Assembly: GCF_005518135.1 (NCBI RefSeq)
Contig: NZ_SULI01000004.1
Location: forward strand, 150,770 to 214,769
Reading direction: 5' to 3'
DNA length: 64,000 nt
Source: Shimia litoralis
GTDB lineage: Bacteria > Pseudomonadota > Alphaproteobacteria > Rhodobacterales > Rhodobacteraceae
Shown here: positions 46,911-54,455 of the stretch, piece by piece
How the letters are laid out: each line of letters opens with the position of its first letter
Numbering within the stretch: the stretch's first letter is position 1
The notes under the pieces: generated by a model
Database searches by the model: none
What the model was told of the DNA's origin: nothing
What the model saw: the letters and a program-made list of their open reading frames with translations, nothing else
Program-made: the position numbers and the translations under genes

Positions 46911-47879
46911 ATGCCTATCAGCCCCGAACTTCTTATTTATGGCCTGATCTTTGTAGGTGTCGTTGTCCTCGTCGAAGGCGTCTATCTGACAGTATTTGGC
47001 CGTTCGATTAGCTTGAACAACAAAGTAAGCCGTCGTCTGGATATGCTAGACAAAGGTGCGCGCCGTGAAGAAGTGCTCGAGCAGCTGCGCAAGGAAATGC
47101 AGCAGCACGGCAAAGCACGGACGATCCCCCTGTATTCCATGCTGGCGAGCAAAGCACAAAAAGCAGCCATTGCCTTTTCGCCCAAGCAATTGATCATGAT
47201 GATGGGTGGTTTGTCGGTTGTTGCCTTTATTGGGCTGACCGTTGGGACGCAAACTGGACCGATGATGAATGCCATTATCGCTGTGATCATGGGCATCGGT
47301 GGCATCTATTTTTGGGTCAGCATGAAAGCCGGCAAGCGTATGGGCATGATCGAAGAGCAACTTCCTGACGCGATCGAGCTGATGGTGCGTTCACTCAAGG
47401 TCGGACATCCGTTTTCTTCGGCCATCCAAATCGTATCAAAAGAACTGGATGATCCTCTGGCCACTGAATTTGGTATGATTGCAGACGAAAGCGCCTATGG
47501 CCGCGATGTTGGCGAAGCCCTTAAAGACATGGCCGAACGTTTGGAAATGCAGGATATGCGCTTTTTGGCTGTGGCCGTGACCATCCAACAGCAATCTGGT
47601 GGTAACCTTGCTGAAATTCTTGCGGGTTTGTCAAAAGTGATCCGCGCGCGGTTCCGCTTGTTCCGCCGCGTCAAGGCGATCACCGCCGAGGCCAAATGGT
47701 CAGGCAAGTTTTTGTCCGGCTTCCCCGTGGCTGCGTTGATCTTCATCAACCTGAGCGACCCGCACTATTACGATGACGTAAAAACCCACGAGTTGTTCAT
47801 TCCTGGATGTATCACGGTGGCGCTCTTCCTTGCAGCGAACCTGTTTATCATGCGCATCCTGACCGACATCAAAGTGTAA
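46911..47879 (+). CDS. tadB: Tad inner-membrane platform protein TadB
   Basis: A 322-residue type II secretion F-domain protein. It begins ATG 46911, 5 nt after cpaF, with an N-terminal hydrophobic helix and further helices at about 110-155 and near the C-terminus; the cytoplasmic F domain contains EEQLPDAIELMVRSLKVGHPFSSAIQIV and GGNLAEILAGLSKVIRARFRL. With TadC it forms the platform on which CpaF acts. Confidence 0.94.
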   Translation: MPISPELLIYGLIFVGVVVLVEGVYLTVFGRSISLNNKVSRRLDMLDKGARREEVLEQLRKEMQQHGKARTIPLYSMLASKAQKAAIAFSPKQLIMMMGGLSVVAFIGLTVGTQTGPMMNAIIAVIMGIGGIYFWVSMKAGKRMGMIEEQLPDAIELMVRSLKVGHPFSSAIQIVSKELDDPLATEFGMIADESAYGRDVGEALKDMAERLEMQDMRFLAVAVTIQQQSGGNLAEILAGLSKVIRARFRLFRRVKAITAEAKWSGKFLSGFPVAALIFINLSDPHYYDDVKTHELFIPGCITVALFLAANLFIMRILTDIKV

Positions 47880-47894
47880 GAGAGAGATTTAGCC

Positions 47895-48851
47895 ATGGCC
47901 ATTATTGACCTCATTCAGAACACTTTGGGCCCATTTGGTCCGATTATCATCGTCGACGTGCTTGGCATCGTTATGGTGCTCATCACTGTTACGATGATGA
48001 TCAAAGGGCGTGACGACCCTCTGGATAAACTAAAGCGGACCGAGTTTGAAAAAACCAAAGGCCACCACAAAGAAAAGCTGCGCCGCGCCTCGGCCAACGA
48101 AAAGCTGGCCAAATACAAATCCTTTCTGGAACCACAAAACGCCGAAGAACTGTCCAGTGTGCGCCTCAAATTGATGCAGGCAGGCTATCAGTCGCGTGAC
48201 GCTGTCCGTGCCTTTCACCTTGCTCAGATGTTGCTAGGCATCTTGGGACTCGGCTTGGGGGTGGCCTATTTCATGGTCGCAAAAGGCGGCGTATCCTCAT
48301 CCACGCAAGACACGTTGATGTCCATTCTCGGGCCAGGTGCGGCCGGATATTTCTTGCCCAAATATTGGGTGACTCGTCGCGTGGAAACACGCAAAGAAGA
48401 GATCACCGCAGGTTTTCCTGACTCGCTTGATATGATGCTTGTCTGCGTCGAGGCTGGCCAATCTTTGGACCAATCCATTGTGCGGGTCGCATCTGAATTG
48501 CGCGCGTCCTATCCATCACTGGCAGACGAATTCGACATCGTGGCCTATGAGATGAAGGCTGGCAAAGACAAAGCCTCGGTTCTGGGCGACATGGGCGAAC
48601 GCTGTGGCGTGCAGGATGTGTCATCTTTTGTGACCGTTTTGATCCAATCGACCACCTTCGGGACATCCATTGCCGATGCGTTGCGGGTCTATGCCGCAGA
48701 GATGCGCGACAAGCGTGTGATGCGCGCCGAAGAGGCCGCAAACAAGTTGCCAACCAAGATGACACTTGCCACTATGATGCTCACCGTTCCGCCGTTGCTG
48801 ATCATTCTGGTATCTCCTTCGATCATCAACATCACCAAACTTGGGCAGTAA
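47895..48851 (+). CDS. tadC: Tad inner-membrane platform protein TadC
   Basis: A 318-residue type II secretion F-domain protein, paralogous to TadB. Helices are at about 10-35, 95-115 and at the C-terminus (MTLATMMLTVPPLLIILVSPSIINI); the F domain contains FPDSLDMMLVCVEAGQSLDQSIVRV and FVTVLIQSTTFGTSIADALRVYAAEM. GAGAGAG lies upstream of ATG 47895, 15 nt after tadB. Partner of TadB and CpaF. Confidence 0.94.
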   Translation: MAIIDLIQNTLGPFGPIIIVDVLGIVMVLITVTMMIKGRDDPLDKLKRTEFEKTKGHHKEKLRRASANEKLAKYKSFLEPQNAEELSSVRLKLMQAGYQSRDAVRAFHLAQMLLGILGLGLGVAYFMVAKGGVSSSTQDTLMSILGPGAAGYFLPKYWVTRRVETRKEEITAGFPDSLDMMLVCVEAGQSLDQSIVRVASELRASYPSLADEFDIVAYEMKAGKDKASVLGDMGERCGVQDVSSFVTVLIQSTTFGTSIADALRVYAAEMRDKRVMRAEEAANKLPTKMTLATMMLTVPPLLIILVSPSIINITKLGQ

Positions 48852-48864
48852 GCGAAAACACAGT

Positions 48865-49425
48865 ATGAGATTCGCTCTATTTGTTGCGATGCTGATCACA
48901 AGCTTTGCATTGGCCGCTTGCACCGCAGGCGGCCTTGGCACGTCCAGCGACAGCCCCTATGCCCCCTCTCGCGCCCCAAACAAAAATGCCGTTGATGGGC
49001 TGGTTGTCGGGCACCGCTTGATGGCCGCAGGTGAATACGAATTGGCATATGACGCCTTTATCCGCGCCGCCGCAGACCAAGGCATGACCGCAGATGTTCA
49101 GAGTGCGCTTGGGACTGCGAATTTGGGGTTGGGGCGACTGGGACAGGCCGAAAAATTGCTGCGCGACGCCATTGAACTTGACCCAACCCGCCCTGAAATC
49201 TGGAATAATTTGGGTGTGGTACTAATGGAACGGGACAAAAATGCCGAGGCAGAACAAGTATTTCGCAAAGCCTATGCCCTAGATAATGGCCAAAGTGACT
49301 CTATTCGCGATAATTTGCGCTTGGCACTCGCAAAAACGAATAATTCTGCCTATGATGGCTCAAAACAAGACTATAAATTGGTGCGGCGGGGCAGCAGTGA
49401 CTATGTAATCCGTCAAACACCGTAA
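48865..49425 (+). CDS. tadD: TadD tetratricopeptide lipoprotein
   Basis: A 186-residue lipoprotein with lipobox LAAC (MRFALFVAMLITSFALAAC) and TPR motifs: VGHRLMAAGEYELAYDAFIRAA, ALGTANLGLGRLGQAEKLLRDAIEL and NNLGVVLMERDKNAEAEQVFRKAY. TadD is a pilotin-like or scaffold component for secretin assembly. ATG 48865 lies 13 nt after tadC; the ribosome site is weak. A second TPR lipoprotein follows. Confidence 0.92.
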   Translation: MRFALFVAMLITSFALAACTAGGLGTSSDSPYAPSRAPNKNAVDGLVVGHRLMAAGEYELAYDAFIRAAADQGMTADVQSALGTANLGLGRLGQAEKLLRDAIELDPTRPEIWNNLGVVLMERDKNAEAEQVFRKAYALDNGQSDSIRDNLRLALAKTNNSAYDGSKQDYKLVRRGSSDYVIRQTP

Positions 49426-49453
49426 GAGGCAAGAGCAGTAAAAGGACGCAAAA

Positions 49454-50311
49454 ATGCGCCATCCCTTTCTTGTGACCCTGTGTCTAACTGGCGCCGTGGC
49501 ATTATCTGCCTGCGGCGATTCCAAGGACGACTCTGTGGAACGCGCGATTCAAAATGTGAACGCTGTGGACGAGACAAACCTGTCTGACGTGATGTTGACG
49601 GTCGCCGATCCAAACGAGGCGGTGTCTTATTTCCAACGCACGCTCAAGGACAACCCGGACCGCATTGACCTGCAGCGCGGCGTTGCCATCTCGCTGGTAC
49701 GTGCAAAACGGTACACCGAGGCCGTCCCCGCGTGGCAAAAAGTTGTCAAACACAAGGACTCCACAGATGTGGACCGTGTTGACATGGCGGATGCAATGAT
49801 CCGTGCCGGCGATTGGGACGGTGCCGAAAAGGTACTTGATGCCATCCCGCCAACCCACGAAACATTCAAGCGATATCGCCTTGAGGCTATGATTGCGGAC
49901 AGCAATCAAGAATGGCGCAAGGCAGACAGCTATTATGAAACGGCCGTGGGCCTGACCACACGTCCGTCGGGTGTGTTGAATAACTGGGGCTATTCGAAAT
50001 TGTCCCGTGGGGATTACGCAGATGCCGAACGGCTGTTTGGCGACGCCATTCGTCAGGATCAATCCCTGTTCACAGCCAAGAATAATATGGTTCTCGCCCG
50101 TGGTGCCCAACGCAAATATACGCTTCCTGTGATCCCGATGGTCCAGACAGAGCGCGCCCAGCTTTTGCATACCTTGGCCCTATCCGCGATCAAACAGGGC
50201 GACACCGAAACGGGTAAGACCCTGTTGCGCGAAGCCATCGAAACCCACCCACAGCATTTCGAAGCCGCTGTGCGCTCACTGCGCGCGCTTGAAGAAGGCT
50301 CAGCGAGCTAA
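49454..50311 (+). CDS. Second tetratricopeptide lipoprotein of the Tad locus
   Basis: A 285-residue lipoprotein with lipobox LSAC (MRHPFLVTLCLTGAVALSAC), followed by TPR-like helices (YFQRTLKDNPDRIDLQRGVAISLVR, GVLNNWGYSKLSRGDYADAERLFGDAIRQ, LALSAIKQGDTETGKTLLREAIETH). It resembles TadD and may have arisen by duplication or be a distinct secretin partner. ATG 49454 follows AAAGGACG. The prepilin peptidase gene starts 2 nt after its stop. Confidence 0.88.
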   Translation: MRHPFLVTLCLTGAVALSACGDSKDDSVERAIQNVNAVDETNLSDVMLTVADPNEAVSYFQRTLKDNPDRIDLQRGVAISLVRAKRYTEAVPAWQKVVKHKDSTDVDRVDMADAMIRAGDWDGAEKVLDAIPPTHETFKRYRLEAMIADSNQEWRKADSYYETAVGLTTRPSGVLNNWGYSKLSRGDYADAERLFGDAIRQDQSLFTAKNNMVLARGAQRKYTLPVIPMVQTERAQLLHTLALSAIKQGDTETGKTLLREAIETHPQHFEAAVRSLRALEEGSAS

Positions 50312-50313
50312 AG

Positions 50314-50808
50314 ATGTTGATGTCTGCAACAGCCGCGCTGTGGTTTCTGCCGTTTGTCGTTCCGGTTTGCTTTTATGTGGCCTGGTCTGACATGCGCGCC
50401 ATGCGTATCCCGAATGAATCGGTTTTGATCCTGACCGCAATCTTTGTCGTTATCGGCATATTCCTGTTTCCTCTGCCCGAGTATGGCTGGCGATTGTTGC
50501 AATTGGTGATCGTATTACTGGTTGGGATGATTTTGAACGCGTCCGGTCTTGTCGGCGCAGGAGATGCCAAATTCGCCGCTGCTGCGGCGCCTTTCGTGGC
50601 GATTGGTGACTTGCATCTACTTGGGGCGCTATTTGCGGCCAACTTGTTGGCGGCTTGGGTCACACACCGGATAGCCAAACATTCCCCGATCAGACGCATG
50701 GTGCCGGACTGGACCAGCTGGGACCAAGGTTGGGATTTCCCGATGGGGCTCGCGTTGGGCGGGACACTTTCCTTGTATTTAATACTGGCGTGCCTCTACG
50801 GGGCCTGA
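50314..50808 (+). CDS. cpaA: Prepilin peptidase CpaA/TadV
   Basis: A 164-residue A24-type aspartic prepilin peptidase that processes Flp pilins. The two catalytic aspartates are in VAWSDMRAMRIPN and LVGAGDAKFAAA, within a polytopic membrane protein. It is the short TadV/CpaA form without a methylation domain. It likely cleaves the GAVTVDW-type pilins at 40155 and 40509. It starts 2 nt after the preceding TPR gene. Confidence 0.93.
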   Translation: MLMSATAALWFLPFVVPVCFYVAWSDMRAMRIPNESVLILTAIFVVIGIFLFPLPEYGWRLLQLVIVLLVGMILNASGLVGAGDAKFAAAAAPFVAIGDLHLLGALFAANLLAAWVTHRIAKHSPIRRMVPDWTSWDQGWDFPMGLALGGTLSLYLILACLYGA

Positions 50809-50920
50809 AAATTGCCATGTTTATGATGTGTACCTAGGGAAACCTGACGGTGTCCTTACGTGCATTTTCTGCGCGATGTGGGCATCGAAAACCGCAAAGA
50901 TACCAGCCAGAGACCCGCTT

Positions 50921-52228
50921 ATGAATATGCAAACCAGCACTGTTATGGCCCCCCCTGCTCCGCGTCGGATAGACGAGATGAAGCTGCCAATCGTCATGAT
51001 GCGCGACATTCTGTTGAAGACCATGTTTCGTAAAAACGTCGACATGGTCAGCGATGTGGCCAAGGCAATCTGTCTCCCGACTGCGGTGACACAAGAACTC
51101 ATTGATATGGCGCGTGACCAGCGTCTGCTCGAGGCAACAGGCACCCTGAATGCCAACAGTGGCAACGAGATGGGGTATCAGCTCACCGATGTTGGCAAAG
51201 CGCGCGCATTAGATGCGCTGACGCAATCCGAGTATTTTGGCGCGATGCCTGTGCCGCTTGATGTGTACCGCGAGCAAATCGCACGCCAGTCGATCAAAAA
51301 CGTCCAGATCACACGTGCACAGCTGACAGCAGCCATGGGTCATTTGATCTTACCTGATAGCTTGCTTGATCACTTGGGGCCTGCCGTCGGGTCAGGTCGT
51401 TCCATTTTGATGTATGGCCCTCCCGGGAACGGTAAGTCATCAATTTCTAACGGCATCCGTGATGCCATGGGGGACAAGATTTATGTGCCCTATGCGATCG
51501 AATACGCGGGCCAGGTAATCACAGTTTACGACCCTATTGTTCATACTGCGGCCCAAGCCCAAGAAGATGATCCAACGCGTCTGCGCCGTGCTGCGCGCTA
51601 TGATACGCGCTATATTCGGTGTGACCGGCCCACGGTCATCACTGGTGGTGAACTCAGCCTTGATATGCTTGACCTTGTCTACAACCCAACGGCGCGTACC
51701 TATCAGGCGCCGCTTCAGCTAAAATCAACTGGCGGCATTTTTATTGTGGACGACCTTGGCCGTCAGGCCGAACCTCCACAATCTCTGGTCAACCGCTGGA
51801 TTGTCCCGCTTGAAGAAAACAAAGACATTCTGGCCCTGCAGTCTGGCGAGAAATTCGAAGTGCCCTTTGACACCTTGGTGATCTTCTCGACCAACTTCCA
51901 CCCGAATGAAATCTTTGACCAAGCGGCGTTGCGCAGAATCTTTTTCAAGATCAAAATCGACGGTCCGAACCAAGAGAACTTCCTCAAGATTTTTGCACTT
52001 GTCGCCAAGAAAAAAGGCATGCCCCTGAACGAAGAAGCGCTGATTCATTTGTTGAAAAAGAAGTACCCGACCATCGATAACGTATATGCCAACTATCAAC
52101 CTGTGTTCCTGATTGATCAGATGGCATCGATTTGTGATTTTGAAGGGATACCCTATCAAATGTCACCAGACTTGATCGATCGCGCATGGGCAAACATGTT
52201 TGTAAAAGACGAACACATCGTAAAATAG
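50921..52228 (+). CDS. Winged-helix and AAA+ ATPase at the end of the Tad locus
   Basis: A 435-residue AAA+ protein. The N-terminal about 120 residues look like a winged-helix domain (IVMMRDILLKTMFRKNVDMVSDVAKAI, NEMGYQLTDVGKARALDAL). The AAA domain has Walker A GPPGNGKSS (residues 166-174), Walker B GGIFIVDDLGRQ, sensor-like FSTNFHPNEIFDQAALRRIFFKI and a C-terminal lid. I chose ATG 50921; the frame extends upstream to 50828. It is not a CpaF-type secretion ATPase. As the last gene of the locus it could regulate expression or remodel Tad components, but that is inference. Confidence 0.8.
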   Translation: MNMQTSTVMAPPAPRRIDEMKLPIVMMRDILLKTMFRKNVDMVSDVAKAICLPTAVTQELIDMARDQRLLEATGTLNANSGNEMGYQLTDVGKARALDALTQSEYFGAMPVPLDVYREQIARQSIKNVQITRAQLTAAMGHLILPDSLLDHLGPAVGSGRSILMYGPPGNGKSSISNGIRDAMGDKIYVPYAIEYAGQVITVYDPIVHTAAQAQEDDPTRLRRAARYDTRYIRCDRPTVITGGELSLDMLDLVYNPTARTYQAPLQLKSTGGIFIVDDLGRQAEPPQSLVNRWIVPLEENKDILALQSGEKFEVPFDTLVIFSTNFHPNEIFDQAALRRIFFKIKIDGPNQENFLKIFALVAKKKGMPLNEEALIHLLKKKYPTIDNVYANYQPVFLIDQMASICDFEGIPYQMSPDLIDRAWANMFVKDEHIVK

Positions 52229-52306
52229 CGACCGCGATATCCTGTTGCGCTATCCCAATTCTGCTCGCAGGGTGACGATGCATAGTTGATTTTGGAAGGA
52301 CTTCGC

Positions 52307-53125
52307 ATGGCGCTTTCGGGGATAGGTGTAGCAGGGTGTGGCCGCATGGGCGCGCCAATGCTCGCCGCGCTGCGCAACGCGGGTTTTGATGCCGCAGGAT
52401 ATGACGTAAAACCTTATGATAGCTATGGGCCGCTCGCACCTTTCATGCTGACCGACCAAGCATTCAGCAAACGTCTGGAGGTGTTGATCAGCGTTGTGCG
52501 CGACATCCCTCAAACCGAAGACCTGTTGTTCGGTGCGCAATCTTTTGTTCAAGCCCCCCACCTGCGCACGATCATTCTGTCATCTACGCTTTCGCCGCGA
52601 TATGTGCGTGACCTGCGCGACCGCATCCCAGCCCATATCACCTTGATTGATGCCCCGATGTCTGGTGCTGCAATCTCGGCTCAAGACGCGCGGCTGTCCT
52701 TTATGCTTGGCGGCACCGACCAAGATTTGGATGCGCACCAACCCTTGTTCGACGCGATGGGCGAGCATTTTCATCGCATGGGAGGCTTTGGAATGGGGAT
52801 GCAGGCCAAAGTTTTGAACAATCTGTTGGCGGCGTCGCATACTGCCATGACACGTCTGGTTTTGGACTGGGCGGATCAAGCAGGGATCGATGAGCAAAAG
52901 CTCTTGAACCTGATTGATACGTCATCTGGTCAAAACTGGTTGGCATCCGGATTTGACACCATCGAATTCGCGCGTGACGGCTGGCAGGCCGACAACACCA
53001 TTGGCATTTTGACCAAAGATGTCGCAAGCGCGTTGGATGCTGCGCCAGAACTCGCAGACACATCGCTGCCAGAATTGATCCAGGCCAATATCCGTGCGCT
53101 CAAACTTCGGCACCAAAAATGTTGA
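52307..53125 (+). CDS. NAD(P)-dependent beta-hydroxyacid dehydrogenase family oxidoreductase
   Basis: A 272-residue protein of the 3-hydroxyisobutyrate/6-phosphogluconate dehydrogenase superfamily. The Rossmann motif is GVAGCGRMGAPM, the substrate-binding region IDAPMSGAAISAQDARLSFMLGG and the catalytic lysine lies in QAKVLNNLLAASH. GGAAGG lies seven bases before ATG 52307. The substrate is unknown; family members oxidise small hydroxyacids or reduce semialdehydes. It follows the Tad locus but is probably unrelated to it. Confidence 0.87.
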   Translation: MALSGIGVAGCGRMGAPMLAALRNAGFDAAGYDVKPYDSYGPLAPFMLTDQAFSKRLEVLISVVRDIPQTEDLLFGAQSFVQAPHLRTIILSSTLSPRYVRDLRDRIPAHITLIDAPMSGAAISAQDARLSFMLGGTDQDLDAHQPLFDAMGEHFHRMGGFGMGMQAKVLNNLLAASHTAMTRLVLDWADQAGIDEQKLLNLIDTSSGQNWLASGFDTIEFARDGWQADNTIGILTKDVASALDAAPELADTSLPELIQANIRALKLRHQKC

Positions 53126-53229
53126 CCTTGTGCCACGACACTTGCGACGGGTTGATGTTTCAACATCAATCGTTGTCACCGCGCTTCAGAAATATTGCAC
53201 ATTAGCGCAAAGTACGGCATGAGATCGGC

Positions 53230-53928
53230 ATGACACCTCAAACACGCGCCCTTGCCGTTCATCTGTTTACTGCCACCGGAGCAGTTTTTGCCATGTTGGC
53301 CATGCTGGCTGCGGTGGATGAAAAGTGGAGCCTGATGTTTGTCTGGCTCGTTGTCGCATTTTTTGTGGACGGCCTCGATGGCCCGATGGCACGACGCTAT
53401 GAGGTCAAAACATACGCAGCACAGTTTGATGGTGTGTTGCTGGACCTGATTATTGACTATCTCACCTATGTGTTCATTCCAGCTTTTGCGCTGTTCAAAT
53501 CCGGCCTGATGGACGGCTGGACAGGTTGGTTCGCCATTATAGTCATCACCTTCGCCAGCGCGATGTACTTTGCGGATACACGCATGAAAACCAAGGATAA
53601 TTCCTTCGCGGGTTTTCCCGGGTGTTGGAATATGGTGGTGCTGGTGATCTTTGCGCTCGAACCTAACTTTTGGGTTTCATTTGTGCTGGTGTCTGTGTTG
53701 GCCGTTGGGATGTTTGTGCCGCTCAAGTTTGTGCACCCTGTCAGAACCGAACGCTGGCGGCTTGTCACTCTGCCCATGGCGCTGGCTTGGACATTCTTTG
53801 CCGGTTGGGCCGCATGGGTTGATTTTCATCCCGAAAGCTGGGCCCACTGGGGGCTGGTCGTAACCTCAATTTACCTTTTGTTTGCTGGGATCGCACAGCA
53901 AGTCTTTCCCGCACAAGACGAAGCTTAA
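53230..53928 (+). CDS. pcs: Phosphatidylcholine synthase
   Basis: A 232-residue inner-membrane CDP-alcohol phosphatidyltransferase that makes phosphatidylcholine from CDP-diacylglycerol and choline. The motif DGLDGPMARRYEVKTYAAQF continuing to DGVLLDLIIDY shows the D-x2-D-G/A-R ... G-x3-D-x3-D layout, and length and hydrophobic profile match Pcs. Pcs occurs in many plant- and animal-associated and marine alphaproteobacteria. Its 3-prime end overlaps the convergent ogt by 4 nt. Confidence 0.9.
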   Translation: MTPQTRALAVHLFTATGAVFAMLAMLAAVDEKWSLMFVWLVVAFFVDGLDGPMARRYEVKTYAAQFDGVLLDLIIDYLTYVFIPAFALFKSGLMDGWTGWFAIIVITFASAMYFADTRMKTKDNSFAGFPGCWNMVVLVIFALEPNFWVSFVLVSVLAVGMFVPLKFVHPVRTERWRLVTLPMALAWTFFAGWAAWVDFHPESWAHWGLVVTSIYLLFAGIAQQVFPAQDEA

Positions 53929-54377
53929 ATCAGAAAGCCGCCCGCGCCCTCTAGGCGCAACAGGGCGACTTTGGTTTCGACACCGCCCTGCCCCGAGAAG
54001 CCAGTCAACCCCTTGGCTCCCATGACTCTGTGGCATGGAATAATCACCGGAATCGGATTGCCGCCACAGGCCTGACCCACCGCTTGCGCAGGTACGCCCA
54101 GCGCCTTGGCGATCTCGCCATACGTCTTTGTATATCCAAAAGGGATAGCGATCATCGCATCACAGACCGCGCGCTGAAAATCCGACCCATCGACCACAAG
54201 CGGCAAATCAAACGTCTCGCGCTGTCCCGCAAAATAGTCTTGCACCTGACGCATGGCCGCATCCAGCAAGAGCGTATGATCATGGCCGCCTTCACCCCAT
54301 TCCAAGCGGACGATCGCACCGTCGCGTTCGGTCAAGCACATGGGCCCCGTTGGGGTATCAAGCGTGAGTTGCGTCAT
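53925..54377 (-). CDS. ogt: Methylated-DNA-protein-cysteine methyltransferase
   Basis: A suicide repair protein that removes O6-alkyl groups from guanine. From ATG 54377 it has 150 residues with the reactive Cys115 in IIPCHRVMG, the preceding GNPIPV and the DNA-binding helix YTKTYGEIAKALGVPAQAVGQACGGNP. An ATG at 54395 would extend into the ileS terminator. It ends 4 nt into the convergent pcs gene. Confidence 0.93.
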   Translation of the reverse strand: MTQLTLDTPTGPMCLTERDGAIVRLEWGEGGHDHTLLLDAAMRQVQDYFAGQRETFDLPLVVDGSDFQRAVCDAMIAIPFGYTKTYGEIAKALGVPAQAVGQACGGNPIPVIIPCHRVMGAKGLTGFSGQGGVETKVALLRLEGAGGFLI

Positions 54378-54394
54378 GTCCCTATCATGCGTCA

Positions 54395-54423
54395 CAAAAA
54401 AACGCCCCGCAAGCGGGGCGTTT
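54395..54423 (-). terminator. Intrinsic terminator of ileS
   Basis: On the minus strand AACGCCCCGC and GCGGGGCGTT form a perfect 10-bp stem with a 2-nt loop, followed by a run of T ending at 54395. It lies 33 nt downstream of the ileS stop and directly upstream of the ogt start. Confidence 0.9.
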
Positions 54424-54455
54424 CAATCGTGACTGCCATAGTGGTGGCGGTGTGC

